A stretch of 9,410 bases of DNA from Actinomycetes bacterium (GTDB lineage Bacteria; Actinomycetota; Acidimicrobiia; Acidimicrobiales; Microtrichaceae): contig JAFAFN010000530.1 of the NCBI GenBank assembly GCA_023423475.1, forward strand, positions 1 through 9,410, in the 5' to 3' direction. Position numbers and translations under genes: made by a program. The notes beneath the pieces are model-generated. The model was not told the DNA's origin. It did no database searches and was given only the letters and a program-made list of their open reading frames with translations. Below are positions 1-6,266 of the stretch, one piece after another. How positions within the stretch are numbered: position 1 is the stretch's first letter; every line of letters begins with the position of its first letter.

Positions 1-2832
1 GCCACGGGCCGTGGACAGCGCCGCCGCGCTCGACCGGAGACGGTCCAACAGCACGTCGGGCACCCCGGCCCGATCGGTGTTCGCGAGCACCTCGGCCAGA
101 CCCCCGAACGCGAGCGCCGCGCCCGCCGGATCGAGGACCAGCAGTGCGTCGGCTGCCCGCCACAGCTGGGCGAACGCAGCATCGGGTCGACCGTCACCCA
201 GCTCGAGGAACCCGAGCCGTCGTCGTGTCATCGCCGCGGTGCGCAGCATGCCCGCGGCTTCGAGGGACACCGCTGCCGACCGGAGCAGCTCGGCGCCGTC
301 GGGCGCGCCGACGGACAGCGCGTACCTCGCTCGCTCGGCGCGCAGCAGCGGCTCGAACACCGAGCCCGACGTCGCCGAGACCCGCTCGGCACGGTCCAGC
401 AGCACACCGGTGTCGACCCCCGGTGCCGACCATGACGCGGTCGCAGCGAAGTGGAGCGCGCCGAGCGCCTCGATCGAGTCACCCACCTCGATCAGTCGGT
501 CGGCCGCGTCCAGGGCGATCTCGACCGCCAGGGCCGGCTCGCCGTTCACGAGCGCGAGGATGCTGCGGTACCGGTCGACCACCGCGCTCGACCAGCCCGA
601 CGACAGCCCTTTGGCCCGCTCCTCCGCGACGGCCAGATGCGCCCCCGCGGCGTCGACGTCGCCGTTCCACCCCGCGGCGATGGCGCTGACCACCCTCGCC
701 CCGACGATCCACTCGGGGGCGACGTCGTGGGCCTCGACGATCTCGAGCGCGACCCGGAGCTCGTCGCGGCGAGCCGCCACGCCCGCCATGTCCGGCACCA
801 TGACGACGTCGGCGACGACCAACCTGGCGTCCGCCAGCGGGTCGAGGCCGGTCGCTCGCACGGCCTCGATCTCACGTCGCAGCCGTGCCCGCTCGGGCAG
901 GCGGCTGAGCTGTGGGACGAGTGCGACCAGCAGCTCGATGTGCAGCTCGGGATCGTCGACGCGCAGCGTCGCGAGCGCCGCCGACACGTTGCGTGCCTCG
1001 GATCGCAGCACGGCGCGCCGCGCTGCGTCGGGCACGAACGGCGGGTCGGCGGCGGGCCCGGCTACGTGGCAGATCCACTCCGCGTTGATCGTCGCGACGT
1101 CCGCCGCCCCCGAGGAGATGCCGCCGCGCTGCCCGACGCCTCCGCCGACCACCGGAGCGACCTGCGGACGGGCGAGGTAGCGGGGCCCGAGCTCGCTGTG
1201 GCGGACCTCGACCAGCTGCGCCCGGACCAGCTCACCCAGCAGACGGTGGTGCTCGTGAGGATCGGCGACCCCTGCGGGGCGGATGCGGTCGCAGTGCCAC
1301 CTGGTCATCTCGACCCCGACGCCGTCGGGCAGCAGACTCGCCCCGGCCAGCACCGAACGCGCCGCCGGCGAGAGGCGGAGCACGGCCGCATGCACGAGGT
1401 CGTCGAGCGATCCGGTCACGGGCCCTCGGAGCGGGCCGGACCTGTCGAGGGCGCCACCGGCCTCGAGCTCGATCGCGAGGGGGATGCCCGCGCCGTTCCT
1501 CGCCGTGCGCAGCACGAGCTCGGGCGAGGCACCGGGGCCGAGCCGGTCCGCGGCGAGCTGGAGCGCGGGGCCGCCGAGCCCGTCGTCGCGTTCGTCCACG
1601 CCGAGCGGCGGGATCACCAGCACCTGCTCACCCGGCAGGTCGAGCGGGGCCTTCGCGGTCACGACGACGTGCAGGGACGGACGAGCGTCGATGAGCCCGA
1701 CCACCAGCTCGCCGACCTCGACCATTCGGTGCTCCGCGCCGTCGATGATCACGACCGTCCGGTCGTGGGGCAACGCCCTCCTCGCCGACTCACGGCGACC
1801 GCTCACCTCGGGCGACTCACCAGCACCCAGCGCGTCGCCGAGGGCCGCGTCGAGGCCGTCGGTGGCCGATCGCGCATCGAGCCAGATGGCGGAACTGCCC
1901 GCATGGACCGTGGTGAGCCAGTGCTCGACCGCTCGGGTGGTGCCGACGCCGGTGGGTCCCATGACGGTCACGATGCGATGACGTGCCACGAGGGCGTCGA
2001 GGGTCGCGATGCACTCGGTGCGCCCGACCACCGGGTCGACCCTGGGCCGAGGCGGTCGCCCGAGCACCTCGAGGTGCCGGGAGCGCAACGTCGGATCGTG
2101 GTGCAGCACCCGTCGCTGCATGTCCTGGAGCTCGGTCCCCGGGCTCACGCCGAGGGCGTCGCGCAGCTCCTCGCGCACGTGGTCGTGCAACCGGAGTGCG
2201 TCGGCCTGTCGACCGACCTGGAACAGGCCCTGCATCGCGTTGGCTGCACGCGGCTCCCTCGTCGGCTCTGCCCGAGCCAGCTCGACCAGCTGCTCGACGG
2301 TGACGGCATCGGCGCCGACACGGACGACCATGGCCGTCCAGTCGTCCTCGATCGCCAGTCGTTCGACCTCGAGGCTCCAGCGGAGACCAGCCAGCAACTC
2401 GTCGTCGCCGAGCGCGCCGAAGGGCTGACGCCACCGGGCCAACGCAGCCGACATGAGCCGAGCGGCGCCGGCGGGATCGGACGCTCGGCGAGCGCGAGCA
2501 TCACGGACCGCGTCGCGGAGCTCCCAGATGTCCATCTGGTCCGGCACGAGCGCGTAGCCGTCGTCGACGGCCGGCAGGTACGTCGACTCGGCTCCCGGCA
2601 CACCCGGCTCGATCGCGGCGCGCAGGCGCCGGATGTGCGCCTGCACCGCGTTCGCCGGGTTCGCGCTGCGGGCGTCGGGGTCGAGGCACTCGGCGAGCAG
2701 GGTCGAAGCGACACCGCTCGGCGCGTGGGCGCACAGCAACGCGGCGACCCTCCGACGTTGGGTGCCCCGCAGCTCGATCGGTGCTCCGTCCACGGTGAGC
2801 CGGAGCTCCCCGAGGATCTCGACGCTCAGCAA
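1..2832 (-). CDS. BTAD/AfsR (SARP)-type transcriptional regulator with NB-ARC-like ATPase module, C-terminus off the left edge
   Basis: Read on the - strand, the frame is open for 944 codons from a TTG at 2832 to the window edge; I checked it codon by codon and found no stop. An in-frame TGA lies 16 codons upstream of the TTG, so TTG (2832-2830) or the adjacent-but-one CTG (2829) must be the start. Beginning at TTG gives MLSVEILGELRL, the usual opening of this family. Residues 1-95 fit an OmpR-type winged helix (RRRVAALLCAHAP, NAVQAHIRRLRAAIEPG). Residues 100-245 are a BTAD domain, with the diagnostic ending REELRDALGVSPGTELQDMQ (221-240). Residues 265-480 resemble the AfsR/LuxR-type STAND ATPase: VVGR 268-271, P-loop GPTGVGTT 292-299, Walker B VVIID 360-364, VTAKAPL 391-397 and GIPLAIEL 449-456. 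The rest is Ala/Leu-rich helix, probably TPR-like. The P-loop lysine is Thr298. The family controls transcription in the cytoplasm. The likely target is itself and/or the divergent VOC-lactate monooxygenase operon (inference). Confidence 0.93.
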   Translation of the reverse strand, partial: MLSVEILGELRLTVDGAPIELRGTQRRRVAALLCAHAPSGVASTLLAECLDPDARSANPANAVQAHIRRLRAAIEPGVPGAESTYLPAVDDGYALVPDQMDIWELRDAVRDARARRASDPAGAARLMSAALARWRQPFGALGDDELLAGLRWSLEVERLAIEDDWTAMVVRVGADAVTVEQLVELARAEPTREPRAANAMQGLFQVGRQADALRLHDHVREELRDALGVSPGTELQDMQRRVLHHDPTLRSRHLEVLGRPPRPRVDPVVGRTECIATLDALVARHRIVTVMGPTGVGTTRAVEHWLTTVHAGSSAIWLDARSATDGLDAALGDALGAGESPEVSGRRESARRALPHDRTVVIIDGAEHRMVEVGELVVGLIDARPSLHVVVTAKAPLDLPGEQVLVIPPLGVDERDDGLGGPALQLAADRLGPGASPELVLRTARNGAGIPLAIELEAGGALDRSGPLRGPVTGSLDDLVHAAVLRLSPAARSVLAGASLLPDGVGVEMTRWHCDRIRPAGVADPHEHHRLLGELVRAQLVEVRHSELGPRYLARPQVAPVVGGGVGQRGGISSGAADVATINAEWICHVAGPAADPPFVPDAARRAVLRSEARNVSAALATLRVDDPELHIELLVALVPQLSRLPERARLRREIEAVRATGLDPLADARLVVADVVMVPDMAGVAARRDELRVALEIVEAHDVAPEWIVGARVVSAIAAGWNGDVDAAGAHLAVAEERAKGLSSGWSSAVVDRYRSILALVNGEPALAVEIALDAADRLIEVGDSIEALGALHFAATASWSAPGVDTGVLLDRAERVSATSGSVFEPLLRAERARYALSVGAPDGAELLRSAAVSLEAAGMLRTAAMTRRRLGFLELGDGRPDAAFAQLWRAADALLVLDPAGAALAFGGLAEVLANTDRAGVPDVLLDRLRSSAAALSTARG

Positions 2833-2835
2833 GTG

Positions 2836-2842
2836 CTCCCTC
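2836..2842 (-). promoter_or_regulatory. Shine-Dalgarno box for the BTAD regulator, supporting a TTG/CTG start
   Basis: On the - strand GAGGGAG lies 3 nt before TTG (2832) and 6 nt before the in-frame CTG (2829). No ATG or GTG is available between the upstream in-frame stop and the first conserved residues, so the start is non-canonical. The 3-nt gap is short for TTG, so CTG cannot be excluded. Confidence 0.55.
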
Positions 2843-2868
2843 GTACGGTGCTGCGCACCCCGACCCGG

Positions 2869-2878
2869 GTGACGTCAC
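2869..2878. promoter_or_regulatory. 10-bp perfect palindrome GTGACGTCAC, candidate operator of the regulator gene
   Basis: GTGACGTCAC reads the same on both strands and is centred about 41 nt upstream of the regulator's TTG. It abuts a second short palindrome, ACCCGGGT (2863-2870). Position in the 5' leader or core promoter would suit an operator. Short palindromes also arise by chance in GC-rich DNA, so this is a candidate only. Confidence 0.3.
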
Positions 2879-2917
2879 ACCATCTTTGTCTGCACAACTC
2901 ATCACCGTCGACTCCGT

Positions 2918-2946
2918 GCTGACACATCTGTCAGCGGGATGTCAGC
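2918..2946. promoter_or_regulatory. Cluster of three TGTCAGC heptamers in 11-bp register, SARP-box-like
   Basis: GCTGACA (2918-2924), 4 nt, TGTCAGC (2929-2935), 4 nt, TGTCAGC (2940-2946). The first two copies form a perfect inverted repeat, and the last two a perfect direct repeat with an 11-bp period. Known SARP regulators bind heptamer direct repeats with this 7+4 spacing, one helical turn apart, next to the -10 element. The heptamer itself is not the TCGAG-type sequence of Streptomyces SARPs. The cluster lies 86-114 nt upstream of the regulator's start and about 260 nt upstream of the VOC gene. I see no clear -10 at the classic 8-bp distance on either strand. Confidence 0.55.
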
Positions 2947-2989
2947 GCCGCGTCGCAGTCTGTCTCCAGGCCTCGCGCCTGACGGTGTC

Positions 2990-3055
2990 GTCCGTCGAGC
3001 TGACCGGGACGCTGCGTTCCGCCCCATCGCGACTACCTCGGGCAGCTCGACGGAC
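2990..3055. repeat. 13-bp perfect inverted repeat with a 40-nt loop
   Basis: GTCCGTCGAGCTG (2990-3002) is exactly complementary to CAGCTCGACGGAC (3043-3055). Allowing a 3-nt bulge, GGT (2984-2986) can pair with ACC (3056-3058) to extend the stem. Both arms hold the hexamer TCGAGC/GCTCGA. It may be a paired operator allowing looping, or an RNA stem-loop if transcribed. It has no U-tract, so a simple intrinsic terminator is unlikely. Confidence 0.6.
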
Positions 3056-3142
3056 ACCCGGCCCCACCAGGGGTGCTGCGAGCGTCCTCGCTGCTCACCC
3101 GAGCGGACCTGCCCGGCGCACCCGTTGCATCGGACGGCGACG

Positions 3143-3171
3143 GCGACAGCTGGTCGCGATCGGGTAAGGAT
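3143..3171 (+). promoter_or_regulatory. Candidate promoter of the VOC-lactate monooxygenase operon
   Basis: A TAAGGAT block (3165-3171) resembles an actinobacterial TANNNT-type -10. GCGACA (3143-3148), 16 nt upstream of it, is a weak -35 (four of six to TTGACA). The -10 is about 34 nt from the ATG at 3205, leaving a short leader with the ribosome site. No other TA-rich block lies nearby. Confidence 0.35.
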
Positions 3172-3204
3172 GGTCCCACCGACCCGAGCGCGAGGAGCAC
3201 GACG

Positions 3205-3624
3205 ATGCACTTCTACCCCTACCTCAACTTCGACGGGACCTGCCGCGACGCCTTCACCTGGTACCAGGGGATCTTCGGTGGCGAGCTCACCATCCTCGGC
3301 CCCGAGGTCGCCGGGGGCGACGTGCCACCTGAGTTCGCCGACCGCGTCATCCACGCCGCCCTGGTCATGCCCACCGGCGCGCTCCTGATGGCCAGCGACA
3401 CCCAGCCCGGCCAGCACCGGACGGCCCAGGGCACCTACGTCAACGTCTCGACACCCGACACGGATGAGGCACGACGCGTCTGGAACGCGCTCGCCGAGAA
3501 CGCCGTCGAGATCGAGTCCGACCTCCAGGAGGTCTTCTTCTCGCCTGCGTTCGGCGTCCTGACCGACCGCTACGGCACACCTTGGATGGTCTCCGCCCCC
3601 TCCCCCGACACCTTCGGGGGCTGA
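3205..3624 (+). CDS. PhnB-like VOC (glyoxalase superfamily) protein
   Basis: This is a 139-residue cytoplasmic protein of the vicinal-oxygen-chelate superfamily, PhnB-like group (COG2764). Evidence is the N-terminal MHFYPYLNFDGTCRDAFTWY with IFGGELTI (the family's PYLxFxGxCxEAFxFYxxxFGGEL pattern), LLMASDTQPGQ around residues 62-72, LQEVFFSPAFGVLTDRYG (110-127), and WMVSAP near the end. Length is normal for the family. The frame is open further upstream, but the conserved N-terminus begins exactly at this ATG, with AGGAG (3193-3197) 7 nt before it. Known relatives include small metal-dependent enzymes and many proteins without known substrate, so no reaction can be assigned. One base separates its TGA from the lactate monooxygenase start, implying co-transcription and coupled translation; a related metabolic job is an inference. 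Confidence 0.9.
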   Translation: MHFYPYLNFDGTCRDAFTWYQGIFGGELTILGPEVAGGDVPPEFADRVIHAALVMPTGALLMASDTQPGQHRTAQGTYVNVSTPDTDEARRVWNALAENAVEIESDLQEVFFSPAFGVLTDRYGTPWMVSAPSPDTFGG

Positions 3625-3625
3625 G

Positions 3626-4804
3626 GTGGCGAACCACGGCGACTGGCAGCTGCAGATCTACCTGGGCGGGCTCACGGGTGTCATGCCCGAGCTCCCCATG
3701 ACGACCGCCGAGATGGAGGCGCGGGCACACGAGGTCCTGTCGCCGCAGATCTGGTCCTACGTGAGCGGGGGCGCAGGCAACGAGCACACCCAGCGCGCCA
3801 ACGTCGGGGCGTTCGAGCAGTGGGGCCTCATGCCGCGGGTCCTCCGTGGCGCGGCGATGCGGGACGTCTCGGTCGAGCTGTTCGGCACGCGCTACGAGAC
3901 CCCCCTGATGCTCTCGCCGATCGGTGTCATCGCGCTGTGCGAGGAGAGCGGCCACGGCGACCTGGCGACCGCCCGGGCCTCGGCCTCGACCGGCGTCCCG
4001 ATGGTCGCCTCGACCCTCATGGAGGACCCGCTCGAGGACGTCGCCGCCGCGCTCGGCGACACCCCCGGTTGGTTCCAGCTCTACCCGCCGAGCGACCGGG
4101 AGGTCTGCGAGAGCTTCGTGCGTCGAGCCGAGGCGGCCGGCTGGTCCGCCCTGGTCGTCACGCTCGACACCCTCACCCTGGGGTGGCGTCCACGCGACCT
4201 CTCGATCGCCAGCTTCCCGCAGCTCCAGGGGCTCTGCCTGGCGAATTACTTCTCCGATCCGGTCTTCCGTTCACGCCTCGAGCGCCCACCGGAGGAGGAC
4301 GTCGAAGCCGCGACCGGGCTGTGGGCGCTCAGCTTCGGCAACCCCGGCATGACCTGGGACGACCTCGACTGGATCCGGACGCTCACGGACATGCCGATCC
4401 TGCTCAAGGGCGTGCAGGACCCCGAGGACGTGCGCCAAGCGCTCGACCACGGCGTCGACGGAATCTACTGCTCGAACCACGGCGGACGGCAGGCGAACGG
4501 CGGCATCCCCGCGCTCGACTGCCTGCCGGGTGTGGTCGAGGCGGCGGGCGACGCGCCGGTCGTGTTCGACTCCGGCATCCGCACCGGCGCGGACGTGGTC
4601 AAGGCGCTCGCGCTCGGCGCGACCGCGGTGGGCATCGGCCGGCCCTACGCCTACGGGCTGGCGGTCGGCGGCCAGGCGGGCATCGAGCACACGCTGCGGT
4701 GCCTGCTCGCCGAGACCGATCTGATCATGGCGGTCGACGGCTACGGCAGCATCGCGGATCTGACCCCTTCGGCACTGCGGCAGGTCGCTCCCGGGCTCGG
4801 TTGA
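3626..4804 (+). CDS. Lactate 2-monooxygenase-like FMN-dependent 2-hydroxyacid oxidase
   Basis: This 392-residue cytoplasmic flavoenzyme belongs to the FMN-dependent alpha-hydroxyacid dehydrogenase/oxidase family. The best-matched member is mycobacterial lactate 2-monooxygenase (EC 1.13.12.4), which turns L-lactate and O2 into acetate, CO2 and water. Seen here: the monooxygenase-type N-terminus (GDWQLQIYLGGLTGVMPELP, 5-24), SYVSGGAGNEHTQRANV (44-60), SPIGVIALC (97-105), FQLY (150-153), VTLDTLTLGWRPRDL (178-192), LLKG with Lys261, catalytic SNHGGRQ with His285 and Arg288, and FDSGIRTGADVVKALALGA (314-332). The GTG at 3626 is supported because the conserved N-terminus starts there; it follows the VOC stop after one base. 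The lid region before MTWDDLDW (about 213-241) seems about six residues shorter than I recall for the mycobacterial enzyme, so specificity or oxygen handling could differ. A lactate oxidase or another 2-hydroxyacid oxidase remains possible. Confidence 0.92.
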   Translation: MANHGDWQLQIYLGGLTGVMPELPMTTAEMEARAHEVLSPQIWSYVSGGAGNEHTQRANVGAFEQWGLMPRVLRGAAMRDVSVELFGTRYETPLMLSPIGVIALCEESGHGDLATARASASTGVPMVASTLMEDPLEDVAAALGDTPGWFQLYPPSDREVCESFVRRAEAAGWSALVVTLDTLTLGWRPRDLSIASFPQLQGLCLANYFSDPVFRSRLERPPEEDVEAATGLWALSFGNPGMTWDDLDWIRTLTDMPILLKGVQDPEDVRQALDHGVDGIYCSNHGGRQANGGIPALDCLPGVVEAAGDAPVVFDSGIRTGADVVKALALGATAVGIGRPYAYGLAVGGQAGIEHTLRCLLAETDLIMAVDGYGSIADLTPSALRQVAPGLG

Positions 4805-4853
4805 GGCCGGACCAGGGCTCGGTCGAGGCCTGGCCCGGGATCAGTTGAGGCAG
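4796..4853 (+). repeat. Degenerate 22-nt tandem repeat over the lactate monooxygenase stop codon
   Basis: The block 4801-4822 is repeated at 4823-4844 with 16 of 22 bases identical, and a third partial copy starts at 4845 (TTGAGGC). The clearest shared core is CTCGGTTGAGGCC (4796-4808) against CTCGGTCGAGGCC (4818-4830). The first copy carries the TGA of the upstream gene. GGaCCAGG (4809-4816) can pair with CCTGGCC (4829-4835) around a 12-nt loop with one bulged A. This could be a weak terminator-like hairpin, but no T-run follows. Confidence 0.45.
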
Positions 4854-4874
4854 GAAAGGACTCTCCCGTAGCCT
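4845..4874 (+). promoter_or_regulatory. Candidate promoter of the NERD-domain gene
   Basis: TTGAGG (4845-4850) is a fair -35 and TAGCCT (4869-4874) a TANNNT-type -10, separated by 18 nt. The -35 lies in the third copy of the tandem repeat. The predicted transcript would start a few bases before the GGGAGG ribosome site, so the NERD gene could be transcribed independently of the lactate monooxygenase. Confidence 0.4.
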
Positions 4875-4888
4875 GCGGACCGCAGACA

Positions 4889-4894
4889 GGGAGG
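4889..4894 (+). promoter_or_regulatory. Ribosome binding site GGGAGG that favours the GTG start at 4904
   Basis: GGGAGG directly touches the ATG at 4895, which leaves no spacer. It sits 9 nt before the in-frame GTG at 4904, a workable distance. This supports GTG 4904 over ATG 4895. Confidence 0.5.
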
Positions 4895-4903
4895 ATGACG
4901 ATC

Positions 4904-6235
4904 GTGGGTGACGCCGGGACGGTGAGCGGTGAACCGCGCCGCGACGCGGACGACGTCACCGTGTCCCCGCACACCCCGACGCTCCGGTCGGCCCACGCCT
5001 CGACCGCCGACCACGAGCTCGCCTCGGTCGACGGTGAGCTCGTGGCCAAGGCACTCGCCGGGCTGAGCATCGCCGGCTGGCAGGTGCTCCACGACCGCGT
5101 CATGTCGACCGGCGACACCATCGACCACATCGTCGTCGGACCGGGTGCGGTCATCGTGATCGACACGAAGGGCTGGAACGGTCACCTCGAGGTGCGCGAC
5201 AACCGCCTCTACAACGACGGCTGGTCCCAGACGAAGGCGATCACCCACCTCGCGACCCAGCGCGGGGTCATCCGCGACCTGCTGCGGATCCGTGTGGGCA
5301 GCGACGGCCCGGTCGACATGGCGCTGGTGATCACCACCCAGTCGGACTTCGGGCCGGTCTCGGTCGGGGGCACCGTGGTGCTGGGCATCGGCCATCTCAT
5401 CGAGGCGATCAGCTCGACCCGACCCGCGTACTCGAGGGAGAAGGTCGACGAGGTCGTCGCCGTGCTGTCGGCCACCTTCCCTGCGGCGGGCACCGTCGCA
5501 CCGACCTCGTCGGGACTGCACCACATCGACGGACTCGAGCTCGGCGACATGTTCAACCGGGCGAACCGCTTCGTCTACCTGCTCACGTCTCGCGACGGCG
5601 GGCGCCACCACATGCACCTCCACGACGAGGACGGCGAGCGGATCGGCTCGAAGGACCTCAGCGACGGCCGGGTCCACCTCGAGCACCGCCCCGACCCCCT
5701 CGCCGCGAGCGTGCTGCGGGCGGCGACCCAGACGGGACTGCACTTCCGTCCCGGTGACGTGCCCGAGGTCCCCGTCACGATCCCCGACGGTCGACTGAGC
5801 TCGCTGCACGGCCGGCTCCACTCGTCGGTCGTCGTGGGCAACCGGTGGCAGGGCCGGAGCCAGGACCGCCTCTACGGGAGCCTCGTCAATCCCGCCGAAG
5901 GCACCTTCGATCTGGGCTATGTCGACCTCACCACCGGTTGGGTGAAGCCCGCCTCGCGCGGTCCGCTGTCGCGCGAACGAGGACCGGCCGAGCGGTACCT
6001 GGCGCTGCTCCGGGACCGGTGTCCGTTCGCGTACGGACCCGAGGGCACCTCACCCACCCGATCGAAGGCCTCGGTCGAGCTCGCCACGCGCGTCGAGGCC
6101 CCGGTGCCGGCGGCGCCGACCCGGTCCGATCCCGGCGATGGCGAGGGCGAGGGCGACGACACTGCGACGACCATCGTGCTCGACCGGTTGGATCCGGTGG
6201 TCGAACCCAAGCAGTTCGACCTGCCGGGATCCTGA
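4904..6235 (+). CDS. NERD (nuclease-related) domain protein with unassigned C-terminal half
   Basis: This is a 443-residue protein if the GTG at 4904 is used; ATG at 4895 adds three residues. Residues about 40-150 match the nuclease-related domain, a fold related to restriction-endonuclease-type nucleases. The segment runs DGELVAKAL, GWQVLHDRV, GDTIDHIVVGPGAVIVIDTK, then GWNGHLEV. The metal-site candidates of this fold are Glu45, Asp74 (in IDH) and Asp87-x-Lys89; the family more often has Glu-x-Lys at the last site. Residues 215-380 are a separate soluble region that may hold two related beta modules (IGSKDLSDGRVH and LGYVDLTTGWVK). The tail is acidic (GDGEGEGDD, about 411-419). There is no signal peptide or membrane segment, so it is cytoplasmic. 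Many NERD proteins have no known function, and I assign no substrate. It converges on the serine hydrolase gene, and nothing nearby links it to a known defence or repair system. Confidence 0.85.
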   Translation: MGDAGTVSGEPRRDADDVTVSPHTPTLRSAHASTADHELASVDGELVAKALAGLSIAGWQVLHDRVMSTGDTIDHIVVGPGAVIVIDTKGWNGHLEVRDNRLYNDGWSQTKAITHLATQRGVIRDLLRIRVGSDGPVDMALVITTQSDFGPVSVGGTVVLGIGHLIEAISSTRPAYSREKVDEVVAVLSATFPAAGTVAPTSSGLHHIDGLELGDMFNRANRFVYLLTSRDGGRHHMHLHDEDGERIGSKDLSDGRVHLEHRPDPLAASVLRAATQTGLHFRPGDVPEVPVTIPDGRLSSLHGRLHSSVVVGNRWQGRSQDRLYGSLVNPAEGTFDLGYVDLTTGWVKPASRGPLSRERGPAERYLALLRDRCPFAYGPEGTSPTRSKASVELATRVEAPVPAAPTRSDPGDGEGEGDDTATTIVLDRLDPVVEPKQFDLPGS

Positions 6236-6245
6236 CCGCTCCCGG
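6224..6245. terminator. Possible hairpin terminator between convergent genes
   Basis: CCGGGA (6224-6229) pairs perfectly with TCCCGG (6240-6245) around a 10-nt loop that includes the NERD stop codon. A competing 10-bp palindrome, CTCCCGGGAG, lies at 6239-6248. The two convergent genes are only 31 bp apart, so a shared terminator is expected. No T-run is present on either strand, so support is weak. Confidence 0.25.
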
Positions 6246-6266
6246 GAGGCCCGGCTGGCGGTGCGA

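Larger units (their letters stand above)
2833..3204. other. Gene-free divergent intergenic region (372 bp) between the regulator and the VOC-lactate monooxygenase operon
   Basis: No reading frame here has convincing coding character on either strand. The short open frames lack a sensible start with a ribosome site and lack the GC-ending codon pattern. The region contains a 10-bp palindrome (2869-2878), three copies of a TGTCAGC heptamer (2918-2946), a 13-bp perfect inverted repeat (2990-3055) and a candidate promoter for the rightward operon (3143-3171). These are listed separately. A non-coding RNA over the inverted repeat cannot be ruled out. Confidence 0.7.

Noticed and set aside
11..1180. 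A 389-codon + strand frame rich in Ser/Ala/Arg.
   Set aside because: Its composition (SSATSRSAS-like) is the typical artefact of a GC-rich gene read in the wrong frame; the opposite strand is the regulator.
1251..1320. A His/Cys cluster in the regulator (RWHCD, then PHEHH) as a metal site.
   Set aside because: The region aligns with the ordinary winged-helix segment after the ATPase core and shows no spacing typical of a zinc motif; kept only as a note.
451..2922. An 823-codon open frame on the + strand opposite the regulator.
   Set aside because: It is codon-aligned antisense to the BTAD regulator, is rich in Arg/His/Asp/Gln as expected for a reverse-complemented GC-rich gene, and shows no domain, while the - strand has clear domains throughout.
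3073..3204. A longer N-terminus for the VOC protein (44 extra codons).
   Set aside because: The family's conserved N-terminus starts at the ATG at 3205, which has AGGAG at the right distance; the extra part covers the probable promoter.
3820..4848. A 342-codon + strand frame inside the lactate monooxygenase.
   Set aside because: It is a +2-frame shadow with Arg/Gly/Pro-rich composition; the overlapping frame is a clear flavoenzyme.
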